The notes under the pieces were generated by a model. That model had not been told where the DNA came from and ran no database searches. It saw only the letters and a program-made list of their open reading frames with translations. A stretch of 64,000 bases of DNA from Sphingomonadaceae bacterium (GTDB lineage Bacteria > Pseudomonadota > Alphaproteobacteria > Sphingomonadales > Sphingomonadaceae): assembly GCA_002863155.1 (NCBI GenBank), contig PKED01000051.1, positions 20,044 to 84,043 on the forward strand. The letters run 5' to 3'. Each line of letters starts with the position of its first letter. Positions within the stretch are counted from its first letter, which is position 1. Positions 8,335 through 18,466 of this stretch are shown piece after piece. Position numbers and translations under genes: made by a program.

Positions 8335-8583
8335 ATGCAAGCCGTCTCCTATTCCGAAGCACGCGAGAACCTGAAGGCGATGATCGACAAGGTCGTCGCC
8401 GACCGCGCGCCGATCGCCATCACCCGCCAGCGCGGCGAGGGCGCGGTGCTGATTTCGGAGAGCGAATGGGCGTCGATCGAGGAGACGCTGTATCTGCTGC
8501 GCTCGCCCAAGAATGCCGAGCGTTTGCTGGAAGCGGTGCGCGGGTTCGAAGCGGACGAGCCGAAGGCGATCGATTACCCGTGA
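8335..8583 (+). CDS. yefM: Antitoxin of the Phd/YefM family
   Basis: Starting at the ATG at 8335 gives 82 residues: MQAVSYSEARENLKAMIDKV, then ITRQRGEGAVLISESEWASIEETLYLLRSPKNAERL, a near-textbook YefM sequence. The N-terminal part forms the DNA-binding dimer and the C-terminal part wraps the toxin. The gene overlaps yoeB by 4 nt (GTGA). The perfect inverted repeat just upstream is the probable autoregulatory operator. Confidence 0.92.
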   Translation: MQAVSYSEARENLKAMIDKVVADRAPIAITRQRGEGAVLISESEWASIEETLYLLRSPKNAERLLEAVRGFEADEPKAIDYP

Positions 8584-8846
8584 ACGTAGCGTTCTGGCCG
8601 ACGGCGTGGGAGGATTACCGCCATTGGCAAGAGCATGACACCAAGATGCTCGACAGGCTCCACGCCCTTATCGAGGAATGCCGCCGCCATCCTTTCAAGG
8701 GCACCGGCAAACCCGAGCCGCTCGGCGGCAACCTCTCAGGCTGGTGGTCGCGGCGGATCAATCAGGAGCATCGGCTGGTGTACCGGGTGGCGGGCAGCGG
8801 CAAGGAGCAAACGCTGCAGGTGGCGCAGTGCCGCTATCATTATTGA
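8580..8846 (+). CDS. yoeB: YoeB-type mRNA-cleaving toxin
   Basis: A GTG start overlapping the antitoxin stop gives 88 residues. E46 and R65 fall at the same numbers as the catalytic Glu46 and Arg65 of E. coli YoeB, and the C-terminus ends CRYHY with the conserved His-Tyr pair. YoeB is a ribosome-dependent endoribonuclease of the RelE superfamily, held inactive by YefM. The family's key residues are all present, so it is probably active. The ORF track gives a start that is too early, inside yefM. Confidence 0.93.
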   Translation: MNVAFWPTAWEDYRHWQEHDTKMLDRLHALIEECRRHPFKGTGKPEPLGGNLSGWWSRRINQEHRLVYRVAGSGKEQTLQVAQCRYHY

Positions 8847-8915
8847 ATTGGGCATAGCCCCGGCGCGATCGATCAGCGCTTTGCGGTTGTCGCGGGCGCG
8901 CGATATCACTGCGTG

Positions 8916-9428
8916 ATGCTCGACTCCTCCTACCGCACACGCCTCCGCGCGTTTCAAGCCATGCGTGGCGACGATCCCCTGCCCGGCTTCATCGCCGATC
9001 TGGAATTTCTGGAGAATCGCGATCTCGACCTGTCGGTGCGGATCGGCGGGATGCTGGCGTTCAACGCGCTGATGGTGACGATCGGCACGCACCCGATTTC
9101 GGCGAGCCCCGGCGCGCCGCTCAGCGTCGATGCCGCCACCCAGCCGGTACTCACGATCGCCAGCCTGGTCGGCGTCGCGCCACTGATTGCCTCGAGCGCT
9201 TTGTGCCTGCGCGCGCTGCTGCTGGGCGAGGAATTCGATGCCGACGGGCTTGAGTGCGACGGCGACGACGGCCCGGCCAAGCTGCAACGCCGCCTGTTCG
9301 CGGCCTTCGTCCATTCGATCGACGCGCAAGGCCGCCTGCTGCGCCGCGCAGTCGTGACGACGCTGATCGGCGGCACGATGACGCTGGCGGTGTGGGCGGC
9401 GATATTGGCGGACAAGATGTTAGCGTAA
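8916..9428 (+). CDS. Hypothetical membrane protein
   Basis: About 170 residues (MLDSSYRTRLRAFQAMRGDD) with likely membrane segments near IGGMLAFNALMVTIGT, VLTIASLVGVAPLIASSAL and TTLIGGTMTLAVWAAILA. A polar stretch between the second and third segments contains acidic EEFDADGLECDGDDG. I do not recognise a family. The ORF track uses a GTG one codon earlier; either is possible. It lies between two toxin-antitoxin operons on the same strand, but spacing suggests its own transcript. Confidence 0.7.
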   Translation: MLDSSYRTRLRAFQAMRGDDPLPGFIADLEFLENRDLDLSVRIGGMLAFNALMVTIGTHPISASPGAPLSVDAATQPVLTIASLVGVAPLIASSALCLRALLLGEEFDADGLECDGDDGPAKLQRRLFAAFVHSIDAQGRLLRRAVVTTLIGGTMTLAVWAAILADKMLA

Positions 9429-9441
9429 CGGAGGTGCCTGG

Positions 9442-9470
9442 TTGCCAAAGTTAGCGCAGAATCGTATAAC
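9442..9470 (+). promoter_or_regulatory. predicted parDE promoter, leaderless
   Basis: TTGCCA (9442-9447), a 17-nt spacer and TATAAC (9465-9470) form a strong sigma-70-like promoter. The start site expected 6-7 nt later coincides with the parD ATG at 9477, so the transcript is probably leaderless. TTAGCG occurs twice nearby (in 9419-9425 and 9450-9456) and could be part of an operator. Confidence 0.65.
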
Positions 9471-9476
9471 AGCCGC

Positions 9477-9719
9477 ATGGCCCAGATGAATATCTCGATC
9501 CCCGAAGCCCTTAAAAGCTGGGCCGAGGCCCGCGTTGCCGAGGGCCGCTATAGCAGCACCAGCGATTATGTCCGCGATCTGGTGCGGCGTGATCAGGAAT
9601 ATGCGGAGAAACTGGCGGCGTTGCAGGCGGCGATCGATGTGGGGCGGGCATCGCCCGAAACCGGTTTGACAATCGACGAGATCATTGCCGACGGCAAACG
9701 GCGGCACGGGCTGGCGTGA
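9477..9719 (+). CDS. parD: ParD-type antitoxin (ribbon-helix-helix)
   Basis: An 80-residue protein, MAQMNISIPEALKSWAEARV, then YSSTSDYVRDLVRRDQEY, a classic ribbon-helix-helix ParD/CopG DNA-binding dimer, and a C-terminal helix ending IDEIIADGKRRHGLA for toxin binding. It should neutralise ParE and repress the shared promoter. The stop overlaps the GTG start of parE by 4 nt. Confidence 0.92.
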   Translation: MAQMNISIPEALKSWAEARVAEGRYSSTSDYVRDLVRRDQEYAEKLAALQAAIDVGRASPETGLTIDEIIADGKRRHGLA

Positions 9720-10006
9720 CGCCGCTTACTTTTGCAGCAGAGGCGCGCCGAGACCTCTCGGCGATTTTCGATCATGGCGTGCTCCACTTCGGAGTGGAAG
9801 CCGCGGAGGCGTATCTCCAGCGCTTTAACGGCGTCTTCGACATGATCCGCGCGCATCCATTGTCGGGGGCGCTGAACGATAGCGTTCGCCCGCCCATTCG
9901 CAGCCTGCGTTGTGGCAGTCATCGCGTGTATCATGACGTGCTGGAGGACCGCGCCGTCGTTCGCCGCATCCTCCACCACGCGCAGGATGTCCTGCGCTGG
10001 CTGTAG
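9716..10006 (+). CDS. parE: ParE-type toxin (RelE/ParE superfamily)
   Basis: A 96-residue protein starting at a GTG inside the parD stop (GTGA). LTFAAEARRDLSAIFDHGVLHFG and RSLRCGSHRVYHDVLEDRAVVRRILHHAQDVLRW match ParE toxins, with the conserved RILH segment near the C-terminus. ParE toxins usually poison DNA gyrase rather than cut mRNA. The pair looks intact. It is the second toxin-antitoxin operon within 2 kb. Confidence 0.9.
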   Translation: MTPLTFAAEARRDLSAIFDHGVLHFGVEAAEAYLQRFNGVFDMIRAHPLSGALNDSVRPPIRSLRCGSHRVYHDVLEDRAVVRRILHHAQDVLRWL

Positions 10007-10103
10007 GGCATGAGGGATTGTAACCAACCCGCCCAGGGAGATGACCCTGAGCTAAGTATTGCGTCTCCAGAATTGCGCTTTCACCGTAATGCCAACCCCG
10101 AAC

Positions 10104-10613
10104 CTAATCGCGATCCCTATGCGGCAGCTCGCGATCAAACCAATATTGCTTGTCGCCAAGTATGCGGGCCAGCAGCGGCGGATCGGCGAGCGCGTCGACA
10201 TGCGGCAATCGGGGCAAATCATGGCGGGCGTAATAGCCATCGAATGTAATGTCGGTGCAATCGACGCTGAAATAACAGCCGTCCAGATAGACAACAACAT
10301 CGCCCACGGCGAAGTTCTCGAGCGTTTCGCGCATGCCCTCAGCCCACTCGACGAATTCGACCTCGGTAACGGTGGTGAGGCCACGGCGCTCGGCATCGCG
10401 TCGGGCGATGTCGATAAGTGACAGGTCGGTCTCTCTAACCTCAGCGAAAATGAAGGATTTGCTGCATTTGGTGCACCCGATCATCCAACCGCAGCCACAC
10501 CAGGGACAATCAAGCTGCCCGGACGACATAGCAGGCTCATCCTCGCAAGCACAGAACGAGAGGACGTCGTTGTTGGCTTTGAAAAAATATTTAGTTTTCG
10601 CAGGTGCCGACAT
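10104..10613 (-). CDS. Hypothetical Cys-rich protein with zinc-binding motifs
   Basis: A 169-residue protein beginning MSAPAKTKYFFKANNDVLSF. Residues around 20-50 contain CAC, CPWCGCGW and GCTKCSKSF, two CxxC-type pairs that could bind zinc. The rest (VGDVVVYLDGCYFSVDCTDITFDGYYARH) has no family I recognise. Codon use is less GC-extreme than in the neighbours, which may indicate transfer. It ends 97 nt after the convergent parE stop and starts 5 nt after the thiC stop, on the same strand. Confidence 0.7.
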   Translation of the reverse strand: MSAPAKTKYFFKANNDVLSFCACEDEPAMSSGQLDCPWCGCGWMIGCTKCSKSFIFAEVRETDLSLIDIARRDAERRGLTTVTEVEFVEWAEGMRETLENFAVGDVVVYLDGCYFSVDCTDITFDGYYARHDLPRLPHVDALADPPLLARILGDKQYWFDRELPHRDRD

Positions 10614-10618
10614 GTCGC

Positions 10619-12650
<2,032 letters not shown>

Positions 12651-12687
12651 CGGGGATGGTGCGATGATAGGCCGATTCAGCCGCGCG

Positions 12688-14883
12688 TCAAAGCCCCTTG
12701 CGGCCAAAGCCGAACCGGCGCGGAGTCGGCGGGGTGGCCGGGGCCTCGGTCGCGACGCTGGCGCGCTCGCCGGCCTTGACGAAGCGGTTGCCGCCAGTCG
12801 CGGCGATTCCGAGATAGCCGATCTCGAAACCGTCCGTCGCGGGCGGATGCGCGCCGGGAAAATCCGGGCGCGGCCCGGCAAAGGTCGCGGGCAGCTTGCC
12901 GAAAACCCGGTCGAAATCGGCGATGTCGCGGCCGAATTTCGGCGCCATCACCCCACTCATCGCGTCGTCATGGCTCAGCCAGTTGCGGTCGGCCGAAAGC
13001 TGGAAATGCGCGTCGCCGTCGATGCTGATGATCAGGCAGCAGCACACCACCAGCGCGACGGCGCGGGCAAGCGCCCGGTCGCCGCGCGCATCGACGATCA
13101 GCCGCAGATGATATTGATGCGGCGGCGCCGGGATGGCGAGCGGCAGCGTCTCGGCACGGGCCTGAAAGCGGGCGGTGACGCGAAGCCCGCCACGCCGTCC
13201 GATGATGATGCGGTCGCGGTTTTCGGGGGCGTCGCGGTCGACGTCCCAACGGAAATCGGGAAAATTCTCCCCTAACATGTCCTCCAGAACCGCCACCGGA
13301 TAGCGGCCGAGCCGCGTCATCGCGACAATGGCGGTCAGCGTCGGGCTTTCGCGATCGTCGTCGACGGGGGCGGGCGCTGCCTTTGGTGGCGTCGGCAGGA
13401 GCCCGGCGCCGTTGCCGCCATCGGCGATGCGATTGCCGAGCAGGCTCGCGATTGCCGGCGAGGCGGCCGACGGAACGGCCGGGGCACGGTATGCATCGAA
13501 CGGCGACGCCGTCGGGGCCGGGCGATCGCGGTCGACATCGGGCAGGTCGGGCCGGGGCGCCGCCACCGTCGGCGTTTCCACCTCCAGCACAAGCGCCTGC
13601 ACCGGCGCGGGCCGCGCGGCGCGGCTGGGGCCGAGGAAGCATCGGATCGACTGGTCGTCCGCAGTCGTCCCCGCGCTGTCACCGTCACCGATTACCGGGC
13701 CCGACGTGAGCAGGTAGCGGATGAGATCGCCGAAGCGTTCCGCCATCACCGCGCAGTCGAGCGGCGCGTTCCAGGTCTCGAGTTCATGCCCGACGAACGG
13801 CAGCAGCCCGCTTGTCGACAGGCTCACATCGCCGTCGACCAGGCTCTCGGGCTTGGTCCAGGTCCACAGCGCGACCGCCAGTTCGTCGCGCCCGAGATGC
13901 CCCAGGAAGGTCCGCCCCATCGCCGCTTCGAAAATCGTGCCGACGTCGAGATTGACGATCGCGAGCGCGCCCGGCTGGCGCGCGATCCAGCATGCGGCAA
14001 GAGTGATGATTTTCGCGACCTGCCGCACGGTTTCGTAATCGGCGCGGCGGGTGTCGAGCGTCGACTTCACGGTGATGTGGCGGACATGGCCCTCGACCGC
14101 GCGCCGATCGCCGGCGAACCAGTGGCTCCGCGTCCAGGCCCCCGAAAAACAGCTGTCGGGCAGCGGCACGCCCATGTCGAGCACCCCGACCAGCGTCCCG
14201 CGACCGACCAGCACCGCCTGGCCACGATGCTCCTCCACCCGCCAGCCGCCATCGGGGTCGATATCGCGCGCCATCCTGAGCAGCGACGCGCGATCGACCG
14301 GCAAGTGGCGGTCGGCAAGCACGACGAGCGCGGTCAGCTCGCTGCCGGGCATAGTCACGCTCGGGTCTGTGGGCTGGAGCGCGCGGCTGTGCGGCTCATC
14401 ACCCGATGCCGCCGCCGCGCGCGACGGCCGGCCGAGTCCGGCGGCAAGGTCGATCGATTCGCCCTGCAGCACCAGCTTGAAGACGCGTAGCAGATCGGCA
14501 CCGGTAAGCCAGTTGCCGCCGGGTGAGAGCTGGCAATGGGCCATGGTTTCATCGAGCATCATCATCGTCATGCAGATGATCAACAGGGCCCGGTCGGCGG
14601 TCGCCTGGTCGTCGGTGGTCGGCCGATCGACCCTGACATGCCATTCATGCTCGACCGGTGCCTCGGGCACGATCGCGATCTGCGGCTTGAAATGGGTCAT
14701 GACGACGGTCGAGCCCGACCGACCGGCGATGACGCTGTTGTCGGCGAAGCTTCCCATCTGCTTCGGTCCGCCGCGATCCTCTTCGCCGACTTGCCAGCGG
14801 TAGAGCGGCAAATGTTTTTCGAGCAATTCGCGCAGCGGCGCGATTGGGAAAGCGACCGGTTTGCTGAAAACGATGATCGCCAC
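12688..14883 (-). CDS. Hypothetical 731-aa protein with duplicated terminal domain
   Basis: I cannot name a function. Residues about 10-130 and 528-645 are clearly related: both have a leading LExxL..FRW/YRW motif, a run with VxxxxF, a long hydrophobic helix (ALLIICMTMMMLD and VALVVCCCLIISID), and HCQLSPGGNWLTGAD against HFQLSADRNWLSHDD. Between them lies a third domain (about 180-400, SGAWTRSHWFAGDRRAVEG to PLDCAVMAERF), possibly DUF4261-like, and a Pro/Ala-rich linker (about 430-510). No signal peptide is evident. It stands alone between the thiC leader and mipA. Confidence 0.75.
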   Translation of the reverse strand: MAIIVFSKPVAFPIAPLRELLEKHLPLYRWQVGEEDRGGPKQMGSFADNSVIAGRSGSTVVMTHFKPQIAIVPEAPVEHEWHVRVDRPTTDDQATADRALLIICMTMMMLDETMAHCQLSPGGNWLTGADLLRVFKLVLQGESIDLAAGLGRPSRAAAASGDEPHSRALQPTDPSVTMPGSELTALVVLADRHLPVDRASLLRMARDIDPDGGWRVEEHRGQAVLVGRGTLVGVLDMGVPLPDSCFSGAWTRSHWFAGDRRAVEGHVRHITVKSTLDTRRADYETVRQVAKIITLAACWIARQPGALAIVNLDVGTIFEAAMGRTFLGHLGRDELAVALWTWTKPESLVDGDVSLSTSGLLPFVGHELETWNAPLDCAVMAERFGDLIRYLLTSGPVIGDGDSAGTTADDQSIRCFLGPSRAARPAPVQALVLEVETPTVAAPRPDLPDVDRDRPAPTASPFDAYRAPAVPSAASPAIASLLGNRIADGGNGAGLLPTPPKAAPAPVDDDRESPTLTAIVAMTRLGRYPVAVLEDMLGENFPDFRWDVDRDAPENRDRIIIGRRGGLRVTARFQARAETLPLAIPAPPHQYHLRLIVDARGDRALARAVALVVCCCLIISIDGDAHFQLSADRNWLSHDDAMSGVMAPKFGRDIADFDRVFGKLPATFAGPRPDFPGAHPPATDGFEIGYLGIAATGGNRFVKAGERASVATEAPATPPTPRRFGFGRKGL

Positions 14884-14966
14884 GCGCGCAGCTCCTGTTG
14901 TCGACGCGCGCGAGCTTAGGTCCGGTCGCTTAAAACTCCGTCACCAAGGCCTTTTTTCGGAGCAGA

Positions 14967-15851
14967 TCAGAAAGTGTAACCCAGGCCGATCGCGCCGAAA
15001 AACTGGTTGGGTGAACCGCGGACGCTGACGATCGGGCTGCGCGCGAAATCGCCGTGCAGGCGGCTATAGGAACCGGCGACGTACAACCCCAGCCCGTGGC
15101 GCAGATCGCCGGTCAGCGAATAGGTGCCGAGCGCGGCGACCGTGTAGTTCTTAAACCCGCCGCGCGGATTGGCGAACACCGGCAGGCCGCTGTTCGCCGC
15201 GCCGGTCGGGTCGACCCCGAAATAGGTGCGCGCGTAGCCATCGCCGACCCAGGTGCCCGACAGCGAAATCCCGACATAGGCCTTGCGGCTGAGCGGTGTG
15301 CCGTAATCGATCGTCGGGGTGATAGTGTAGCTTTTGTGGATGCCGGTGACGTCGGCGAGCACGGTCACACTGGCGGCGAGCGTATCATAGGGGCTGGTGA
15401 AGACCCCGGTCTTGGCGATGCCGGCCGATCCGCCCACTTCGACCGCCAGCTTGCGCCGGCCGAGCGCGCGGACCACCGGATCGACGATCCGACCCGTACG
15501 GTTGAAATTCAGGTTCACGACCGGACCGAACCGCAGGTCGAGCCCGGTCGGCGACTGATCGCGGATGAGGTCCACGCCCAGATTGGTCCCGCGCGATGCA
15601 AAATTGAAACCCGAAACCCGGCCCCGGATCGCCGCCGCGGGGATCAGGACGTAATCGTTCGACCCTTCATAGCTCGGCACGAAGCCGACGCCGCCGCCGA
15701 CGGTGATCGTATCGCGGCCGGTATCGGCATTGGGATCGACCGGCCCCGACACGCCGGGCTTCGGGCTATCCTCGGCGGCCTGCTGCGCGATGGCGGGCGT
15801 AGCGACCAAGCCGACGGCAAGCGTGGCGGCGAACAGGCGGGACAGGGACAA
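14967..15851 (-). CDS. MipA/OmpV family outer-membrane protein
   Basis: A 294-residue protein with a signal peptide cleaved after ATPAIA, followed by a beta-rich barrel: ITVGGGVGFVPSYEGSNDYVLIPAAAIRG and repeated alternate-hydrophobic strands, ending in aromatic IGLGYTF as expected for outer-membrane insertion. MipA/OmpV proteins are barrels linked to murein-scaffold or stress functions. Its 3' flank has only a weak hairpin. The gene follows the DUF2141 gene on the same strand at 71 nt. Confidence 0.9.
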   Translation of the reverse strand: MSLSRLFAATLAVGLVATPAIAQQAAEDSPKPGVSGPVDPNADTGRDTITVGGGVGFVPSYEGSNDYVLIPAAAIRGRVSGFNFASRGTNLGVDLIRDQSPTGLDLRFGPVVNLNFNRTGRIVDPVVRALGRRKLAVEVGGSAGIAKTGVFTSPYDTLAASVTVLADVTGIHKSYTITPTIDYGTPLSRKAYVGISLSGTWVGDGYARTYFGVDPTGAANSGLPVFANPRGGFKNYTVAALGTYSLTGDLRHGLGLYVAGSYSRLHGDFARSPIVSVRGSPNQFFGAIGLGYTF

Positions 15852-15922
15852 TGAACGCCTCCGGATAGACTTTGCTGAGCGGCTTTAACGACAGGCCCGG
15901 TGATTCGCTCCCACCATTATCA

Positions 15923-16351
15923 TCAAAGAAAATAACGCATCGTGATCGACTGCGTTTCGTTGGGCGAGGTGAGGTCGAATTCGGCAGCCTTGAAGCGCGG
16001 CGGGCCGAAGTTGATTGTCGGGTTGCGCGAAAAGCCAAATCCTTCACGCGGAATGCCGAGCACGGTGTCGAGCTTGGCATTGTTGTTGGCGTCGTGAATG
16101 ACCGCGATCGCGTACCGGCCATAGGGCAGGCCGTCGATATGCACGTCGGGCGCACTCGCCGGGATCGAACGGGTCACCGCGCGCGCATCGTCGACGCAGC
16201 CGGGAAAATTCTTGGGGTCGGCGGTCAGGCAGATTCGCAGCACGCCCTTGGCAGAGCGCAACCGGTCGACCTTGACGTCAAGCGAGGCCGTCGGCGCGTT
16301 GGCGGTCATGCCCGCCAGCAGCAGCAGCCCCGCGCCCAGCCGGCCCAGCAT
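15923..16351 (-). CDS. DUF2141 domain protein, secreted
   Basis: The ATG complementary to 16349-16351 gives 142 residues with a signal peptide (MLGRLGAGLLLLAGMTANAPTA). The mature part, VDRLRSAKGVLRICLT then GLPYGRYAIAVIHDANNNAKLDTVLGIPREGFGFS, is the DUF2141 signature with an Asp-rich loop that could bind calcium. Function unknown. Its 5' end lies inside the 3' end of the desaturase-like gene (74-nt overlap), which points to co-translation; such pairs are common near carotenoid genes in sphingomonads as far as I recall. Confidence 0.85.
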   Translation of the reverse strand: MLGRLGAGLLLLAGMTANAPTASLDVKVDRLRSAKGVLRICLTADPKNFPGCVDDARAVTRSIPASAPDVHIDGLPYGRYAIAVIHDANNNAKLDTVLGIPREGFGFSRNPTINFGPPRFKAAEFDLTSPNETQSITMRYFL

Positions 16352-17120
16352 CGCCGCCGATTGCCGCCCGGCCGCCCGGCCGGACCGCGTCGAAATCGCC
16401 CAGACCCCGGTCGGTGCCGCACAACCGGTCCCAGATTCTGAAATAGAGCCCATAATTCCCCCTATACTCCACATGGTGCCGCTGATGGTGGGTTGCGGTG
16501 ATCAGCCAATCCCCCAATGGCCCAGCCCAGATGAACCGGGGGAAAATTTCCCACCCCATATGATTGGTGACGCCCATCACCGTCATCACGCTAAGCACGA
16601 CCGCAAGCGCACCGACATGGATCGGGATGAGGAACACCAGGAGCGGGATGACGATGGCACCGGTCAGCGCCTCGATCGGGTGAAATGCCATCGCCGCCCA
16701 GGCGGTGGGCGGTCGGCTGGCGTGGTGGACGGCATGAGCGAGCTTGAACAGCCTTGGCCCGTGCATCCAGCGATGCGTCCAGTAGAACCAGCTGTCGTGC
16801 GCGAACAGATAAAGAAAAATCGAAAGCGGCCAGTACCATAAGGGCCAGGCGCTGAGATCGCTGTAGATCGCGGTCCAGCCGTGATAGCGCCAGCCCCAGG
16901 CGATTACCCCCGCCGGCAGGCCGTAGATGGCAGCGCTTGCCAGGCTCCAGCGGATCTCGCGGACGATCTGCTTGTCGAGTCCGGCATAGAGCCCCGGATG
17001 CCGCCAGCGGGTAGCCGCGGCGAAGGCGCCGCTGACCAGTAGATAGCGGGTACCGACGATCGCGATCATCGCCAGCGCGGAAAGCGCGGCCGACACGATC
17101 AGGGACAGCAAAAGCGACAT
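16278..17120 (-). CDS. Sterol desaturase / fatty acid hydroxylase superfamily protein
   Basis: A start at the ATG complementary to 17118-17120 gives 280 residues; the 649-aa ORF in the track extends far too much upstream. The membrane protein carries the di-iron histidine boxes HDSWFYWTHRWMH, HAVHHAS and THHQRHH, plus a WDRLCGTDR tail typical of this superfamily. It is longer than carotenoid hydroxylase CrtZ (about 170 aa), so it is not a plain CrtZ, but its divergent placement 146 nt from crtY suggests a role in modifying carotenoids or membrane lipids. The DUF2141 gene overlaps its 3' end. Confidence 0.85.
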   Translation of the reverse strand: MSLLLSLIVSAALSALAMIAIVGTRYLLVSGAFAAATRWRHPGLYAGLDKQIVREIRWSLASAAIYGLPAGVIAWGWRYHGWTAIYSDLSAWPLWYWPLSIFLYLFAHDSWFYWTHRWMHGPRLFKLAHAVHHASRPPTAWAAMAFHPIEALTGAIVIPLLVFLIPIHVGALAVVLSVMTVMGVTNHMGWEIFPRFIWAGPLGDWLITATHHQRHHVEYRGNYGLYFRIWDRLCGTDRGLGDFDAVRPGGRAAIGGDAGPAGRGAAAAGGHDRQRADGLA

Positions 17121-17266
17121 GGACAGGTCATATGCGCTCCGACTCCGCGATGGAAGCGCAACTACGCCCGCAAAGCGCTCAATCGAGGTGCCGTCCTGGC
17201 CAATCATCGCGCCGGCACCCATGCAAGGGGGTTTCGCCTGCGTCCCGCTTTGGTTAGGCCAAGGCG

Positions 17267-18466
17267 ATGGCAGCCACGATCCAGTGCGATCTCGCGATTG
17301 TCGGCGGCGGCCTCGCCGGCGGGCTGATCGCGCTCGCGCTGGCTCGGACAAAGCCCGACCTCGACGTGCGAATCGTCGAAGGCGGTCCGACGATCGGCGG
17401 CAATCACCTCTGGTCGTTCTTCGCGACCGATATCGCGCCCGGCGACCGCTGGATCGTCGAGCCGCTGATCTGTTACGACTGGGCGTCGTACGACATCGCC
17501 TTTCCCGCGCATGGGCGGACGATCGATGCGCATTATCACTCGATCGAATCCGAACGGCTCGACGCTGTAGTGCGCGCGGCGCTGCCCGCACAGGCAGTGA
17601 TGACCGGGCGGCGTGTGGTCGATGTCGGCGCGACCGGCGTGTTGCTGGAGGATGGCGACCGGATCGACGCCAAGGGCGTGATCGACGCGCGCGGCGCCGG
17701 CGATTTCTCGTCGCTCGACCTTGGCTGGCAGAAATTCGTCGGGCGTGAATATGCGCTACGCACGCCCCACGACGTCCCACGCCCGGTGGTGATGGACGCA
17801 ACGGTGCCGCAGATCGACGGCTATCGCTTCGTCTATGTCCTGCCTTTTTCGGAAACGCGGCTGTTCGTCGAGGACACCTATTACAGCGACACTCCCGATC
17901 TTTATCGCGCCCAGCCCGGCGGCAGGAATCGCGACCCGATCGGCGAACGGCTGGACGATTATGTCGCTGAGGGCGGGTGGGACGTCGACCATGTCGTGCG
18001 CGAGGAGCAGGGCGCGCTTCCGGTCGCGCTCGGCGGCGATTTCGAGGGCTATTGGCAAGGCGGCGGCCGCGGCGTCGCCAAGGCGGGGATGCGCGCGGCG
18101 CTGTTCCATCCGACCACCGGCTATTCGCTGCCCGATGCGGTGCGCACCGCCAGCCTGATCGCGCGCAGCACCGACCTGTCGGGCAAGGCGCTGCACGAGC
18201 TGACCCATGGCTTTGCCGCGCAGACATGGCGCGGGCGCGGCTTTTATCGCATGCTCGACAAAATGCTGTATCGCGCCGGTGCGCCGGAGGACCGATACCG
18301 CATCCTCGAACGCTTCTATCGGCTCAATCCCGGACTGGTTGGGCGCTTCTACGCAGGACAGACCACCATGATCGACCAAGCACGCATCTTGCTGGGCAAG
18401 CCGCCCGTCAAGATATCCGCCGCCATCCGCGCGATCGCCAGCTCCAGCGGGAAGACCCGCGCATGA
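17267..18466 (+). CDS. crtY: Lycopene beta-cyclase CrtY
   Basis: A 399-residue flavoprotein with an N-terminal dinucleotide fold (CDLAIVGGGLAGGLIALAL), GNHLWSFF near residue 45 (typical of CrtY), FVYVLPFSETRLFVEDTYYSD and PTTGYSLPDAV, all hallmarks of bacterial lycopene cyclases. It closes both ends of lycopene to give beta-carotene, the precursor of sphingomonad zeaxanthin and nostoxanthin. The stop overlaps the crtI start by 4 nt (ATGA). It is the first gene of the operon. Confidence 0.95.
   Translation: MAATIQCDLAIVGGGLAGGLIALALARTKPDLDVRIVEGGPTIGGNHLWSFFATDIAPGDRWIVEPLICYDWASYDIAFPAHGRTIDAHYHSIESERLDAVVRAALPAQAVMTGRRVVDVGATGVLLEDGDRIDAKGVIDARGAGDFSSLDLGWQKFVGREYALRTPHDVPRPVVMDATVPQIDGYRFVYVLPFSETRLFVEDTYYSDTPDLYRAQPGGRNRDPIGERLDDYVAEGGWDVDHVVREEQGALPVALGGDFEGYWQGGGRGVAKAGMRAALFHPTTGYSLPDAVRTASLIARSTDLSGKALHELTHGFAAQTWRGRGFYRMLDKMLYRAGAPEDRYRILERFYRLNPGLVGRFYAGQTTMIDQARILLGKPPVKISAAIRAIASSSGKTRA

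Noticed and set aside
14920-14966. Possible terminator after mipA
   Set aside because: Stem of only five pairs with a long loop and weak T-run; not strong enough to list.
16278-18227. 649-aa ORF starting within crtY
   Set aside because: Only the C-terminal 280 residues have desaturase features; the rest is antisense to crtY with Arg-rich shadow composition.
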